Assembly: GCF_016807805.1 (NCBI RefSeq)
Contig: NZ_CP063362.1
Location: forward strand, 5,746,501 to 5,810,500
Reading direction: 5' to 3'
Origin: Xanthobacter dioxanivorans
GTDB lineage: Bacteria; Pseudomonadota; Alphaproteobacteria; Rhizobiales; Xanthobacteraceae
DNA: 64,000 bases
The notes beneath the pieces were generated by a model that saw nothing but the letters and a program-made list of their open reading frames with translations, had not been told where the DNA came from and did not search any database. Shown piece by piece: positions 29,011 to 36,768 of this stretch. A program made the position numbers and the translations under genes. Numbering within the stretch: position 1 is the first letter of the stretch; each line of letters opens with the position of its first letter.

Positions 29011-30269
29011 CGCGCAGTCTCCAAAGCGGCAAGGGCGGCCTCGGCCGCTTCGATACCGGAACGGTGGGCACCGTGGCAGGTGGAGAACGCTTCCCGGCCC
29101 AGCGCCTCCCCGGCGAAGAAGATGCGCGCGTCCAGCCCCGCATGCAGCCGCGCCCGCAGGGACGCCAGGCCCGGCAGGGCGCAGGAATAGGCGCCGCCGA
29201 TATAGGGCATGTCGGCCCAGTGCGTGACGCGCGTGCGCAGCACCTTGTCCTTCAGCCCCGCTCCGAAGGCGGACGAGAGCACGCGCAACGCAAAGTCGAC
29301 GAGCGCCCGCTCTCCCTCCTGCGCCAGAGCCCGGGCCTCCGGCCCCGCCACGTGGACGAGGGCCGCCGGCGCACCGCTCGGCCGCAGCACGGCGGAGGCG
29401 CCGGCGCGGGCGCAATCGGCAAGGTCGATGGCATCCAGGGCGGTGCGCTCGGGCACGCCGAACATGTCTGCGGAGAACAGGATCGCCACCTTTTCGGCAA
29501 AGCCCAGGGGCAGGGCCGCGAACGCTTCGGCGAGGTCCTCCGGCAGCGCCGGCGCGAACGAGAGCCGTCCCGACGCGACGACGGCGGTGGAGACCGTGAC
29601 CACGACCTTGCGGCAGGCCAAGGTGCCCCGCGCGGTTTCGAGGCGGATCATCGCCCCCGAATGGTCGATGCGGGCGACCGGGCAATCCAGCGTCACGTCG
29701 AGATCGCCCGCCACCGCCCGCACCAGGGCGCCGTAACCGTCGAGCACCGGCCAGTTGTCGTCCGTGTCGCGATAGGCGGCGAAATCCACGCTGGAGATGG
29801 CATCCGGCCCCGCCGCCGACATGAGCTCCAGCCAGTGGCGCGCCAGCGCATCGTAGCGCCCGCCGCGGCCCATGGCGACGCGGGCGGGGATGTCGCGCCC
29901 CGCATGTCCCGCCGCGTAGATGGCGTCGAACGCCGCGTCCACCTCGGCATCCGCATCCGCCTTCTCCTCGGGGCTGGCGAAGCGGTCGCCCAGATGCAGC
30001 ATCCGGCGCGGCGGCGGATTGGCGCGGCCCAGGCGGAAGCCGAGGCGCTCGGCGAAAGCGGTGAAGGGGTTTTCGCGGGCGTCGTGCAGCCAGTGGCAGC
30101 CGAGGTCGAACGGCACGCCGAGGGTGGTGGTGTCCGTCGCTGCACGTCCACCGACCGCGGACGCGGCCTCGAGGATGCGGAAGTCGGCGCCAGCATCCCG
30201 CAGGCGGGCACCGGCGGCGAGGCCGGCGGCACCGGCCCCGATCACCGCCACGTCGGTCTCGGCTGTCAC
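29007..30269 (-). CDS. Flavin-containing amine oxidoreductase
   Basis: A 420-residue FAD protein. The N terminus VAVIGAGAAGLAAGARLRDAG is a GxGxxG dinucleotide fold, followed by EAASAVGGRAAT. VSTAVVASGRLSFAPALPEDL sits mid-protein and RIFFAGEALGREAFSTCHGA is the C-terminal FAD motif of monoamine-oxidase-type enzymes. The substrate is unknown. The start is a GTG at 30269 (VTAETDVAVIGAG); the in-frame extension beyond it is low-complexity antisense of sspB. Order sspB, this gene, folA on one strand with 25-bp and -4-bp spacing suggests an operon. Confidence 0.87.
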   Translation of the reverse strand: MTAETDVAVIGAGAAGLAAGARLRDAGADFRILEAASAVGGRAATDTTTLGVPFDLGCHWLHDARENPFTAFAERLGFRLGRANPPPRRMLHLGDRFASPEEKADADAEVDAAFDAIYAAGHAGRDIPARVAMGRGGRYDALARHWLELMSAAGPDAISSVDFAAYRDTDDNWPVLDGYGALVRAVAGDLDVTLDCPVARIDHSGAMIRLETARGTLACRKVVVTVSTAVVASGRLSFAPALPEDLAEAFAALPLGFAEKVAILFSADMFGVPERTALDAIDLADCARAGASAVLRPSGAPAALVHVAGPEARALAQEGERALVDFALRVLSSAFGAGLKDKVLRTRVTHWADMPYIGGAYSCALPGLASLRARLHAGLDARIFFAGEALGREAFSTCHGAHRSGIEAAEAALAALETAR

Positions 30270-30294
30270 GGACGGGATCCCGCGGGCACGGGCC

Positions 30295-30942
30295 CTATTT
30301 CTTGTTGCGGAAGACGTCCAGCTGCACCACCTGCGCGCCGCTCGCCGGACGATCGGCCGCGTCGTCGGGCGCGGACGTCTCGGCCTCCGTCGCCTTGGCG
30401 AGGGCGGGCTTGGCTGTGGTGGGCTTGACGGCGCCAGGCTTGGCCGCGCCGGGCACGCTCGTCTGGGCGCTGGCGAGAGCCGGCTCGGACGCCGCCCCGC
30501 GCGCGGGCTTGAGCGCAGCGGGCGCATTGGCCGAGCGCGGCGGCTCGGCGGGCAGCTCGTCCAGCTCGCTCGCCTCACCGTCCTGCGCCGCGAGCTCGAA
30601 CTGGAGGCCGAACTTCACCGACGGGTCGAAGAAGCCCTTGAGCGCCGAGAACGGCACCACCAGACGCTCCGGAATGCCGCCGAAGGACAGGCCCACCTCG
30701 AACGAGGCGTCGGAGACGATGAGGTCCCAGAACTGGTGCTGGAGAACGATGGTCATCTCCTCCGGATACTTCTCAAGCATCCGCGGGGAGATCCGCACGC
30801 CGGGCGCATGCGTGTCGAAGGAGATGTAGAAGTGGTGCTCGCCGGGCAGGCCGCCTCGGGCGACGTCCATCAGAACGCGGCGCACGACCGAGCGCAGCGC
30901 CTCCTGGGCGAGAAGATCGTAGCGGATGTGATCGACCGACAT
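30295..30942 (-). CDS. sspB: ClpXP adaptor SspB (alphaproteobacterial type)
   Basis: SspB tethers ssrA-tagged proteins to ClpXP and so speeds their degradation. The 215-residue protein has the tag-binding domain (MSVDHIRYDLLAQEALRSVV; EHHFYISFDT; PGVRISPRMLEKYPEEMTIV; FGGIPERLVVPFSAL) in its first 120 residues. A flexible Ala/Pro linker and a C-terminal ClpX-docking motif (VVQLDVFRNKK) follow. ATG at 30942 matches the family start. The tmRNA gene that makes the tag lies directly upstream on the same strand, so tag producer and tag receptor are neighbours. Confidence 0.95.
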   Translation of the reverse strand: MSVDHIRYDLLAQEALRSVVRRVLMDVARGGLPGEHHFYISFDTHAPGVRISPRMLEKYPEEMTIVLQHQFWDLIVSDASFEVGLSFGGIPERLVVPFSALKGFFDPSVKFGLQFELAAQDGEASELDELPAEPPRSANAPAALKPARGAASEPALASAQTSVPGAAKPGAVKPTTAKPALAKATEAETSAPDDAADRPASGAQVVQLDVFRNKK

Positions 30943-31094
30943 GAGGGCGCAGCATTTCCAGTCCGGCCACGGACCCCTGATCGCTCGGACACCTTCGCTC
31001 CGGGCACCTTCCGGGGGGCCATACGGCAAACACCGTATCCGGACGGCAGGACGAAGAAGCGCGGATCCTCCCCACTTCAGGCCGGGCGAAGGGG

Positions 31095-31436
31095 AAGTGG
31101 AGGCTTCTGTTGCCAGGTGCCTCCGAACCCCGCCTATCCAGTGCTACCCGGTAGGACTTTGATTTCGATCGTCAAACCGCTCACGCGGCCTGAGCAACCG
31201 GAGCATAGTTGTCGTTGGCAACTATAAGTTTAGCCCGATAACGGCGGAACAATGCCGAGCGAAAGAATGCCCTTTACACCCTCGTCGATCCTATTTCGCC
31301 CCCGCCGAAGCCCAACCCGCGCCGTCCGGAAACAACACGCGCGATGGACTCAGGTGGAGGCGCCGGGTACCGCCCCCGGGTCCGAAAGGCTTATTACGAC
31401 AACCATTTATCGCCATATCCGGCTTGCGCCGGCTCA
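31095..31436 (-). ncRNA. ssrA: tmRNA, circularly permuted two-piece form
   Basis: Rescues stalled ribosomes. Reading the minus strand, the acceptor piece comes first and ends at 31353 with CGCCTCCACC. An intervening loop follows, then the coding piece begins at 31303 with GGGGGCGAAATAGGATCGAC. GGGGGCG and CGCCTCC pair as a 7-bp acceptor stem. The tag reading frame is at 31219-31181: A-N-D-N-Y-A-P-V-A-Q-A-A then TGA, a typical alphaproteobacterial tag. A GGAGGC/GCCTCC hairpin marks the 3' region near 31099. CC is encoded but the final A is not, so CCA would be completed enzymatically. The outer ends are estimates. sspB lies downstream. Confidence 0.93.
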
Positions 31437-31586
31437 AGGAATATAAGCGTGCCGCCGTCCCGATGAAAGGGGCCGTTGGCGACAAAGTCCACTCATCCCC
31501 GGTTCCATCCGCGGTTTCCATCCGCGGTCATGGCGCCGCGGCCACGACCATCGGCCCGCGCAGGCGCGCGGCGCCGGAAGCCCGGC

Positions 31587-32579
31587 TTATTCGTCCGCCA
31601 GCGGATGCAGGTCGCGCACCATGCTCTTCAGGCGCTCGTCGAGGATATGGGTGTAGATCTGCGTGGTGCTCACGTCCGCATGGCCGAGCAGGGTCTGCAC
31701 CACCCGCAGGTCCGCGCCGAAGGCGAGAAGATGGCTTGCGAAGGCATGGCGCAGCACATGCGGCGACAGGGCCTTCGAATCGATGCCGGCGGCGGCGGCA
31801 AGGTCCTTCAGGTCCCGCGCCGCCTGCTGGCGGGTCACGTGGCCGCTCTCGCCGGAAGAGGGAAAGAGCCAGCGCGAGGCGTCGAGCCCGGCCGCGCGCC
31901 GCGCATCGAGGAAGGCGGCCATGGCCGCCTTGGCCGGCTCGGACAGGGGCACGAGGCGCTCCTTGCGCCCCTTGCCGGTGACGAGAATGGTGTCGCCCCG
32001 CGCACGGGCCGCACCCGCCGGCAGGCCGACCAGCTCGGACACGCGCAGCCCGGTCGCGTAGAGCAGTTCCACGATCACCGCCACCCGGTGGCGGCGCAAC
32101 ACCTCCCCGCGGGACGGCGCCTCCGCTCCGGCGGCCTCCCCCGCAAGGCGATGGGCCGTCTCGATCAGGCGGGTGACGTCCTCCACGGACAGCACCTTGG
32201 GCAGCGGCCGCCCACGCTTCGGCCCCTCCAGCACGGCGGCGGGGTCGTCGGGCCGGTGGCCCTCGGCGAACAGGAAGCGGTAGAACTGGCGCACGGCGGA
32301 CAGCCGGCGGGCGACCGTGGTGGATTTCAGCCCGCGCTTGGACAGCTCCGCCAGGAAGGCGCGGATGGCCGCCGTGTCCGCATCGATCAGCCGGCCGCCC
32401 CGGTCGGCGAGGAAGCCGGCGAAATCGGTCAGGTCGCGGCGATAGGCGTCGAGGGTGTTGCGGCCGGCGCCCCGTTCCACCGCCTGCATGTCCAGGAACA
32501 GCGCGAGCGGGCCGGACGCGCTCGGTGGGCCGGACGCGCTCGGTGGGCCGGACGCGTTCGGTGCGCCCGGCGCGTTCAT
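31587..32579 (-). CDS. xerD: Tyrosine recombinase XerD
   Basis: Resolves chromosome dimers at dif together with XerC. The 330-residue protein has a SAM-like N-terminal core-binding domain and a catalytic domain containing all expected residues: Arg in ATGLRVSELVG, Lys in TGKGRKERLVPL, HVLRHAF (HxxR), LLGHADVSTTQIYTH (His and nucleophile Tyr). The N terminus has an extra low-complexity stretch coded by an 18-bp tandem repeat. Its ATG at 32579 overlaps the upstream small membrane gene by four bases (ATGA). Nothing nearby suggests an integrative element, so a housekeeping role is most likely. Confidence 0.93.
   Translation of the reverse strand: MNAPGAPNASGPPSASGPPSASGPLALFLDMQAVERGAGRNTLDAYRRDLTDFAGFLADRGGRLIDADTAAIRAFLAELSKRGLKSTTVARRLSAVRQFYRFLFAEGHRPDDPAAVLEGPKRGRPLPKVLSVEDVTRLIETAHRLAGEAAGAEAPSRGEVLRRHRVAVIVELLYATGLRVSELVGLPAGAARARGDTILVTGKGRKERLVPLSEPAKAAMAAFLDARRAAGLDASRWLFPSSGESGHVTRQQAARDLKDLAAAAGIDSKALSPHVLRHAFASHLLAFGADLRVVQTLLGHADVSTTQIYTHILDERLKSMVRDLHPLADE
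32509..32562 (-). repeat. Three 18-bp tandem repeats at the xerD 5' end
   Basis: Three consecutive copies of GGGCCGGACGCGCTCGGT (third with one change, C to T) at 32509, 32527 and 32545. Read on the minus strand they encode repeated SGPPSA/SGP units directly after the xerD start codon. The unit length keeps the frame. Confidence 0.95.
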
Positions 32580-32782
32580 TTGCCGATCCGCTCCTGCGGA
32601 ACGGTGAAGCTCAGCTCGCGCTCCTGCGGCTCCACCTTGGTGGCGAGCGCCCAGACGCCCGCATATGCAAGGCCGAACAGGATGCCGAGAATGGCCAGCA
32701 AGCGGATGAGCGTCGGCACCCGGGCCTCCTTCCGTCCCAAGGCGAATCGCCTCGGGCGCTCCTTCGCGGCGACTGGTGCCAT
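32576..32782 (-). CDS. Small single-pass membrane protein upstream of xerD
   Basis: A 68-residue protein: a basic N terminus (AAKERPRRFALGRKEARV), one hydrophobic helix (IRLLAILGILFGLAYAGVWAL) and a charged tail ending VPQERIGK. The positive-inside rule puts the N terminus in the cytoplasm. Its stop overlaps the xerD start (ATGA), so the two are coupled. I do not know a function. Confidence 0.75.
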   Translation of the reverse strand: MAPVAAKERPRRFALGRKEARVPTLIRLLAILGILFGLAYAGVWALATKVEPQERELSFTVPQERIGK

Positions 32783-32967
32783 GGCTTCGGCCCGTATTCA
32801 ACCGCATTGCCGGCTCGCCTTGCCAGTGCTAGAGCCGCACGAGCCCCCGATGCGGGCGCGCCCGCCCGGCAGTGGCGCACGATGTAGTGGGCGCACGATC
32901 GCGGTGGGCGGAAGACCGAGGCCGGGACAGGCGCGACGGGACGGACGCGGGTTCAAGGAAGGCGCGG

Positions 32968-34758
32968 GTGCAGACTCAAAAGATCCCCCAGCCTCGCAAA
33001 GAGGCCGATGCGGACGAAGCCGGCGTGCCGCCGCCCAGGCGCGCGGACGGCATGAGCCCTTCGGAGCTGGTGCGGCGGCTCGGCCGGCGCTCCATCGTGC
33101 TGGTCGGCATGCCGGGGGCCGGCAAGTCCTCGGTGGGCCGGCGGCTGGCCAAGCGCCTCGGCCTCGATTTCGTCGATGCCGACGAGGAGATCGAGCGCGC
33201 CGCCTGCATGAGCATCCCGGAAATCTTCGCCCGGCGCGGCGAGACCGAGTTCCGGGAGGGCGAGAAGCGCGTGGTCAGCCGCCTGCTGCAGGCCGGCCCC
33301 TCGGTGCTGGCCACCGGCGGCGGCGCCTTCATGAATGCGGAGACCCGCGCCGGCATCGCCGCGCTGGGCGTCTCCGTCTGGCTGCGCGCCGACCTCAACA
33401 CGCTGCTCCGGCGCGTGAAGAAGCGCACCGACCGCCCCCTCCTCGCCCAGGGCGACCCGGCACAGAAGCTCGCCGCCCTGCTGCGCCAGCGCGGCGACAC
33501 CTACGCCCTCGCCGACGTGATCGTCGATTCCCGCGACGTGGTGCACGAGACCGTGGTGGAGGAGGTGATCGGCGCCGTCCACCGCCATCTCCAGCAATAT
33601 CCCGAGGCAAGACCCCCCATGCCGGCCGAGCCCGCTCCCCTCCCCGTCGGCGACGTCACGCGCAGCACCGTGCACGTGGACGTGGCGGGGCGCCCCTACG
33701 ACATCTATATCGGCCCCGGCCTCCTCGCCGAGGCCGGCACCCACGTGACCGCGCTGCGCAAGGGCGCGCGCGTCGCCATCGTCACCGACCGCAACGTCGC
33801 CGCGCGCCACCTGAAGACGGTGGAGGAGTCCCTCTCCGCCGCCGGCATCGCCCACACCGCCATCGTGGTGGAGCCGGGCGAGAAGACCAAGGGCTGGGCC
33901 GGGCTCGAACAGGTGGTGGAAGGCCTCATCGCGGCGCGCGTGGAACGGGCCGACCTCGTCCTCGCCTTGGGCGGAGGGGTGGTGGGCGACCTCGCGGGCT
34001 TCGCCGCGTCCGTGCTGCGGCGCGGCGTGGACGTGGTGCAGGCGCCCACGACCCTCCTGTCGCAGGTCGACTCCTCCGTCGGCGGCAAGACCGGCATCAA
34101 CTCGCCCCAGGGCAAGAACCTCGTCGGCGCCTTCCACCAGCCGGTGCTGGTGCTGGCCGACACCTCCGCCCTCGACACCCTGCCCGTGCGCGAGGTGCGC
34201 GCCGGTTATGCGGAGGTGGTGAAATACGGCCTGCTCGGCGACCGCGCCCTGTTCGAGACGCTGGAGCGCGACTTTGCCGGCGTCATCGGCGGCGGGCCGG
34301 AGCGCATGGCCGCCGTGGCGGCGAGCTGCATGGCCAAGGCCGCCATCGTCGCCCGCGACGAGAAGGAGACCGGCGACCGCGCGCTGCTCAATCTCGGCCA
34401 CACCTTCGGCCACGCTTTGGAGGCGGGCGCCGGCTATTCCGACCGCCTGCTGCACGGCGAGGGCGTCGCCATCGGCATGGCGCTGGCCTTCGCCTTCTCG
34501 GCCAGGCTCGGCCTGTGCCCCGGCCAGGACGTGACGCGCGTGGTGCGGCACCTGGAGGCCGTCGGGCTGCCGACCAGGATCTCCGACGTGCCCGGCGCGC
34601 TGCCGGACACGGACGGCCTCATGGCCCTCATCGCCCAGGACAAGAAGGTCAGCCGCGGCGCGCTCACCTTCATCCTGGTGCGCGGCATCGGCGAAGCGTT
34701 CGTGGCCAAGGACGTCGATCCGGACGCGGTACGCGCCTTTCTTTCCGAAATGCGCTGA
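32968..34758 (+). CDS. aroKB: Fused shikimate kinase / 3-dehydroquinate synthase (AroK-AroB)
   Basis: One 596-residue reading frame encodes two shikimate-pathway enzymes. Residues about 35-215 are shikimate kinase: P-loop GMPGAGKSSVGRRLAK, DADEEIE, RRGETEFREGE, TGGGAFMN. From about residue 218 follows 3-dehydroquinate synthase: GGGVVGDLAGF, SQVDSSVGGKTGIN, RAGYAEVVKYG, NLGHTFGHALEAGAGY. The junction is HLQQYPEARPPMPAEP with no stop; a six-C run precedes an internal ATG, but shifting the frame there gives no stop nearby, so a true fusion is favoured. Start GTG at 32968, with AAGGAAGG five bases upstream. Confidence 0.88.
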   Translation: MQTQKIPQPRKEADADEAGVPPPRRADGMSPSELVRRLGRRSIVLVGMPGAGKSSVGRRLAKRLGLDFVDADEEIERAACMSIPEIFARRGETEFREGEKRVVSRLLQAGPSVLATGGGAFMNAETRAGIAALGVSVWLRADLNTLLRRVKKRTDRPLLAQGDPAQKLAALLRQRGDTYALADVIVDSRDVVHETVVEEVIGAVHRHLQQYPEARPPMPAEPAPLPVGDVTRSTVHVDVAGRPYDIYIGPGLLAEAGTHVTALRKGARVAIVTDRNVAARHLKTVEESLSAAGIAHTAIVVEPGEKTKGWAGLEQVVEGLIAARVERADLVLALGGGVVGDLAGFAASVLRRGVDVVQAPTTLLSQVDSSVGGKTGINSPQGKNLVGAFHQPVLVLADTSALDTLPVREVRAGYAEVVKYGLLGDRALFETLERDFAGVIGGGPERMAAVAASCMAKAAIVARDEKETGDRALLNLGHTFGHALEAGAGYSDRLLHGEGVAIGMALAFAFSARLGLCPGQDVTRVVRHLEAVGLPTRISDVPGALPDTDGLMALIAQDKKVSRGALTFILVRGIGEAFVAKDVDPDAVRAFLSEMR

Positions 34759-34783
34759 GACGCCAGCCCGGTCACGCCGACGT

Positions 34784-34814
34784 TGATGGAAACGCGGCCG
34801 GGCTCGGCTAAGTT
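34784..34814 (+). promoter_or_regulatory. Candidate autoregulated ECF promoter of the sigma/ChrR pair
   Basis: TGATGG - 19 nt - TAAGTT lies about 145 bases before the sigma gene start. It resembles the TGATCC-N18-TAAGA consensus of RpoE/ECF11-type sigma factors, with two mismatches in the -35 box, one in the -10 box and a spacer one base longer. This is a weak candidate. Confidence 0.3.
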
Positions 34815-34958
34815 CGACGGGCCGGACGGCACGGGTCATCCGCTGGTGGCCGGGCTTCGTATCGAGTGCATGCATGCCGTCGAGCCACGCCTCCTCCTCG
34901 CCCCCGCGCGCCGCCCCCGGCGCCGCGCACGGATGGTCGCGCCATCGGATGTCCGGCG

Positions 34959-35537
34959 ATGAGCGCGCCGAACCCGGGCACTGCCGGGCCGGCGGGCGCC
35001 GACATGAGCGCCCTCATCCGCGCCATTGCCGAACGGGGGGATCGCGACGCCTTCGCCCGCCTGTTCCGTCATTTTGCGCCACGGCTGAAGGCATTCCTCA
35101 TGCGCGGCGGGCTCCCCGCCAATGCCGCCGAGGAGTTGGCGCAGGAGACCATGCTGGCGGTGTGGCGCAAGGCCTCCTATTTCGATCCAGCGCGCGCCGC
35201 CGCGTCCACCTGGATCTTCACCATCGCCCGAAACCTCTCCATCGACCTCAAGCGGCGCGAGCGCCATGGCCAGACCTCCCGCGCCGAGATGCTGGAGGAA
35301 GGGGTGGACGAGGCCTCCGGCGAGACCATCCTCATGGGCGCCGAGCGCGAAGCGCGGGTGCGGGCGGCGCTGGCGCGGCTGTCGGAAGATCAGGCCACCA
35401 TCGTCCGGCTGTCCTTCTTCCAGGACAAGCCGCATTCCCAGATCGCGCAGGAGCTGGGCATCCCGCTCGGCACCGCCAAATCCCGCGTGCGCCTCGCCCT
35501 CGCCCGGCTGCGCACCCTGCTGGAAGATCTGAAATGA
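34959..35537 (+). CDS. ECF RNA polymerase sigma factor (RpoE/ECF11-like)
   Basis: A 192-residue sigma-70-family factor with only regions 2 and 4. Region 2 includes AEELAQETMLAVWRKASYFD and TWIFTIARNLSIDLKRR. Region 4 contains HSQIAQELGIPLGTAKSRVR, the -35-binding helix-turn-helix. The partner gene encodes a ChrR-type zinc anti-sigma factor with overlapping ATGA, as in the Rhodobacter RpoE-ChrR singlet-oxygen response, so this is probably a redox or photo-oxidative stress regulator. I chose the ATG at 34959. The sigma is presumably held inactive until ChrR is destroyed. Confidence 0.92.
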   Translation: MSAPNPGTAGPAGADMSALIRAIAERGDRDAFARLFRHFAPRLKAFLMRGGLPANAAEELAQETMLAVWRKASYFDPARAAASTWIFTIARNLSIDLKRRERHGQTSRAEMLEEGVDEASGETILMGAEREARVRAALARLSEDQATIVRLSFFQDKPHSQIAQELGIPLGTAKSRVRLALARLRTLLEDLK

Positions 35538-36196
35538 GCGTTTCGTCCCATCCCAGCGACGAAACCCTGCTGCGCCATGCGGCGGGCACGCTGCCGGCCG
35601 GACCGAAGCTCGTGGTGGACCTGCATGCGGCGGGGTGCCCGCGCTGCCGGGAGATGATCCGCGACCTCGAAGCCGTCGGCGGCACCCTCCTGGAGGGCAT
35701 GGCCGAGGTGCCCCTCGCCTCGGACGCCTTCGCCCGGGTGATGGCGCGGGCCGACTTGCCGGAGCTGCGGAAACCCATCGTTCCGCCGCCGGCCCTGCCT
35801 GTGCCCCGCGGCCTGGTGCTGCCGGGTGGCATCGCTTTGCCCTCCCAGCTCGCCGCGCGGCGCATCGGCGCCTTGCGCCCGGTGGCGCCGGGGGTGCGCA
35901 TGGGAAAAGTGCATGTGCCGGAGGACCCCGGCACCCGCGTGCTGCTGTTCCACATCGGGCCGGGCCGAAGCATTCCCGAGCACACCCATGACGGGCTCGA
36001 ATACACCCACATCCTCTGCGGCAGCTTCAGCGACCAGACCGGCCGCTACGGGCCCGGCGACCTTGTGGAAGCGGATGCGCAGATCGCGCACACGCCCCGC
36101 GTTGACGAAACCGGAGACTGCGTCTGCATCGCAGCGTTCGAGGGGCGGCTGCGGTTTTCCGGCCTGCTCGGCGTCGCGCTGCGGCCGTTCTTCTGA
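35534..36196 (+). CDS. chrR: ChrR-type zinc anti-sigma factor (cupin)
   Basis: A 220-residue two-domain anti-sigma factor. The N-terminal zinc anti-sigma domain has an early His (HPSDETLLRHAAG) and the H-x3-C-x2-C ligand set in LHAAGCPRC. The C-terminal cupin domain contains PEHTHDGLEYTHILCGSFSD, supplying a second metal site of the type that senses singlet oxygen or peroxides in ChrR. The ATG overlaps the sigma gene stop by four bases, fixing their stoichiometry. Confidence 0.9.
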   Translation: MSVSSHPSDETLLRHAAGTLPAGPKLVVDLHAAGCPRCREMIRDLEAVGGTLLEGMAEVPLASDAFARVMARADLPELRKPIVPPPALPVPRGLVLPGGIALPSQLAARRIGALRPVAPGVRMGKVHVPEDPGTRVLLFHIGPGRSIPEHTHDGLEYTHILCGSFSDQTGRYGPGDLVEADAQIAHTPRVDETGDCVCIAAFEGRLRFSGLLGVALRPFF

Positions 36197-36206
36197 GACG
36201 CGCCGC

Positions 36207-36746
36207 TCAGAAGGTGCTGCGGGTGACGCCCTTCTTCACGATGGAAAGGGCGCGGGAGAGGTCGCTCGCCAGCGCCGCCTTCTGCTCCGGGCCGAGGAAG
36301 CGGCCTACCGGCACTGTCCGCGGGCCGCTGACGAGGGCGACGTCCAGCGTGCCGTGATCCTCGTCGTCCTCCCGCCACAGGCGGGTCCAGAAGGGATTGA
36401 GGCGGGTGGTGGACGGCCGTCCCCGCGCCGGCTCGCGCCGCACCTCCACCACGCTCGGCGTCACCAGGATATGCTCGCGCGCCCGCGCCGAGCGGAAGCT
36501 GGCGCGGAAGGCGAGGTAGACCAGCAGCACGTCGAGGCCGAAGAAACCAAAGATGGGCCATGCCCCCATGGCCAGGAAGGCCGCGCCGGAGACGAAGCTC
36601 ACCGCGCCGACGCCCAGCATCACCAGCAGGAAGCCGCGCTGCGACAGGGACCGGTGCGGCGCAAGCGTCACCGCGTAGACCACGGGCTCCTCAAGGAGCG
36701 CCGCGTTCCCCTCGGGTGCGGTGTCTCGGTCGTTGGCCTGGGGCAT
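36207..36746 (-). CDS. DUF2244 membrane protein
   Basis: A 179-residue protein with two adjacent membrane helices (FLLVMLGVGAVSFVSGAAFLA and IFGFFGLDVLLVYLAFRA, about residues 38-85), followed by a cytoplasmic beta-rich domain: ILVTPSVVEVRRE, LNPFWTRLW, VPVGRFLGPEQKAALASDLSRAL. This matches DUF2244, common in Alphaproteobacteria, function unknown. Start ATG at 36746. It is divergent from nth with only 22 bp between the start codons. It is convergent with chrR (10 bp apart). Confidence 0.88.
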   Translation of the reverse strand: MPQANDRDTAPEGNAALLEEPVVYAVTLAPHRSLSQRGFLLVMLGVGAVSFVSGAAFLAMGAWPIFGFFGLDVLLVYLAFRASFRSARAREHILVTPSVVEVRREPARGRPSTTRLNPFWTRLWREDDEDHGTLDVALVSGPRTVPVGRFLGPEQKAALASDLSRALSIVKKGVTRSTF

Positions 36747-36768
36747 CGGGAAACAGTATACCGTAAAA

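Noticed and set aside
28470..29190. C-terminal extension of the AsmA-like frame
   Set aside because: It is entirely antisense to folA, has no AsmA similarity, and disappears with a single-base correction in a C run.
31587..32579. XerD-like recombinase as integrase of a mobile island
   Set aside because: All neighbours are housekeeping genes, no attachment repeats or tRNA are nearby, and the protein fits XerD itself.
33600..33625. A frameshift creating an artificial aroK-aroB fusion at the six-C run
   Set aside because: Neither adding nor removing one C puts a nearby stop at the end of the kinase part while keeping aroB readable.
31476..34811. A 1111-codon plus-strand open frame
   Set aside because: It is antisense to xerD and an alternative frame of aroKB. 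High GC content keeps such frames open by chance.
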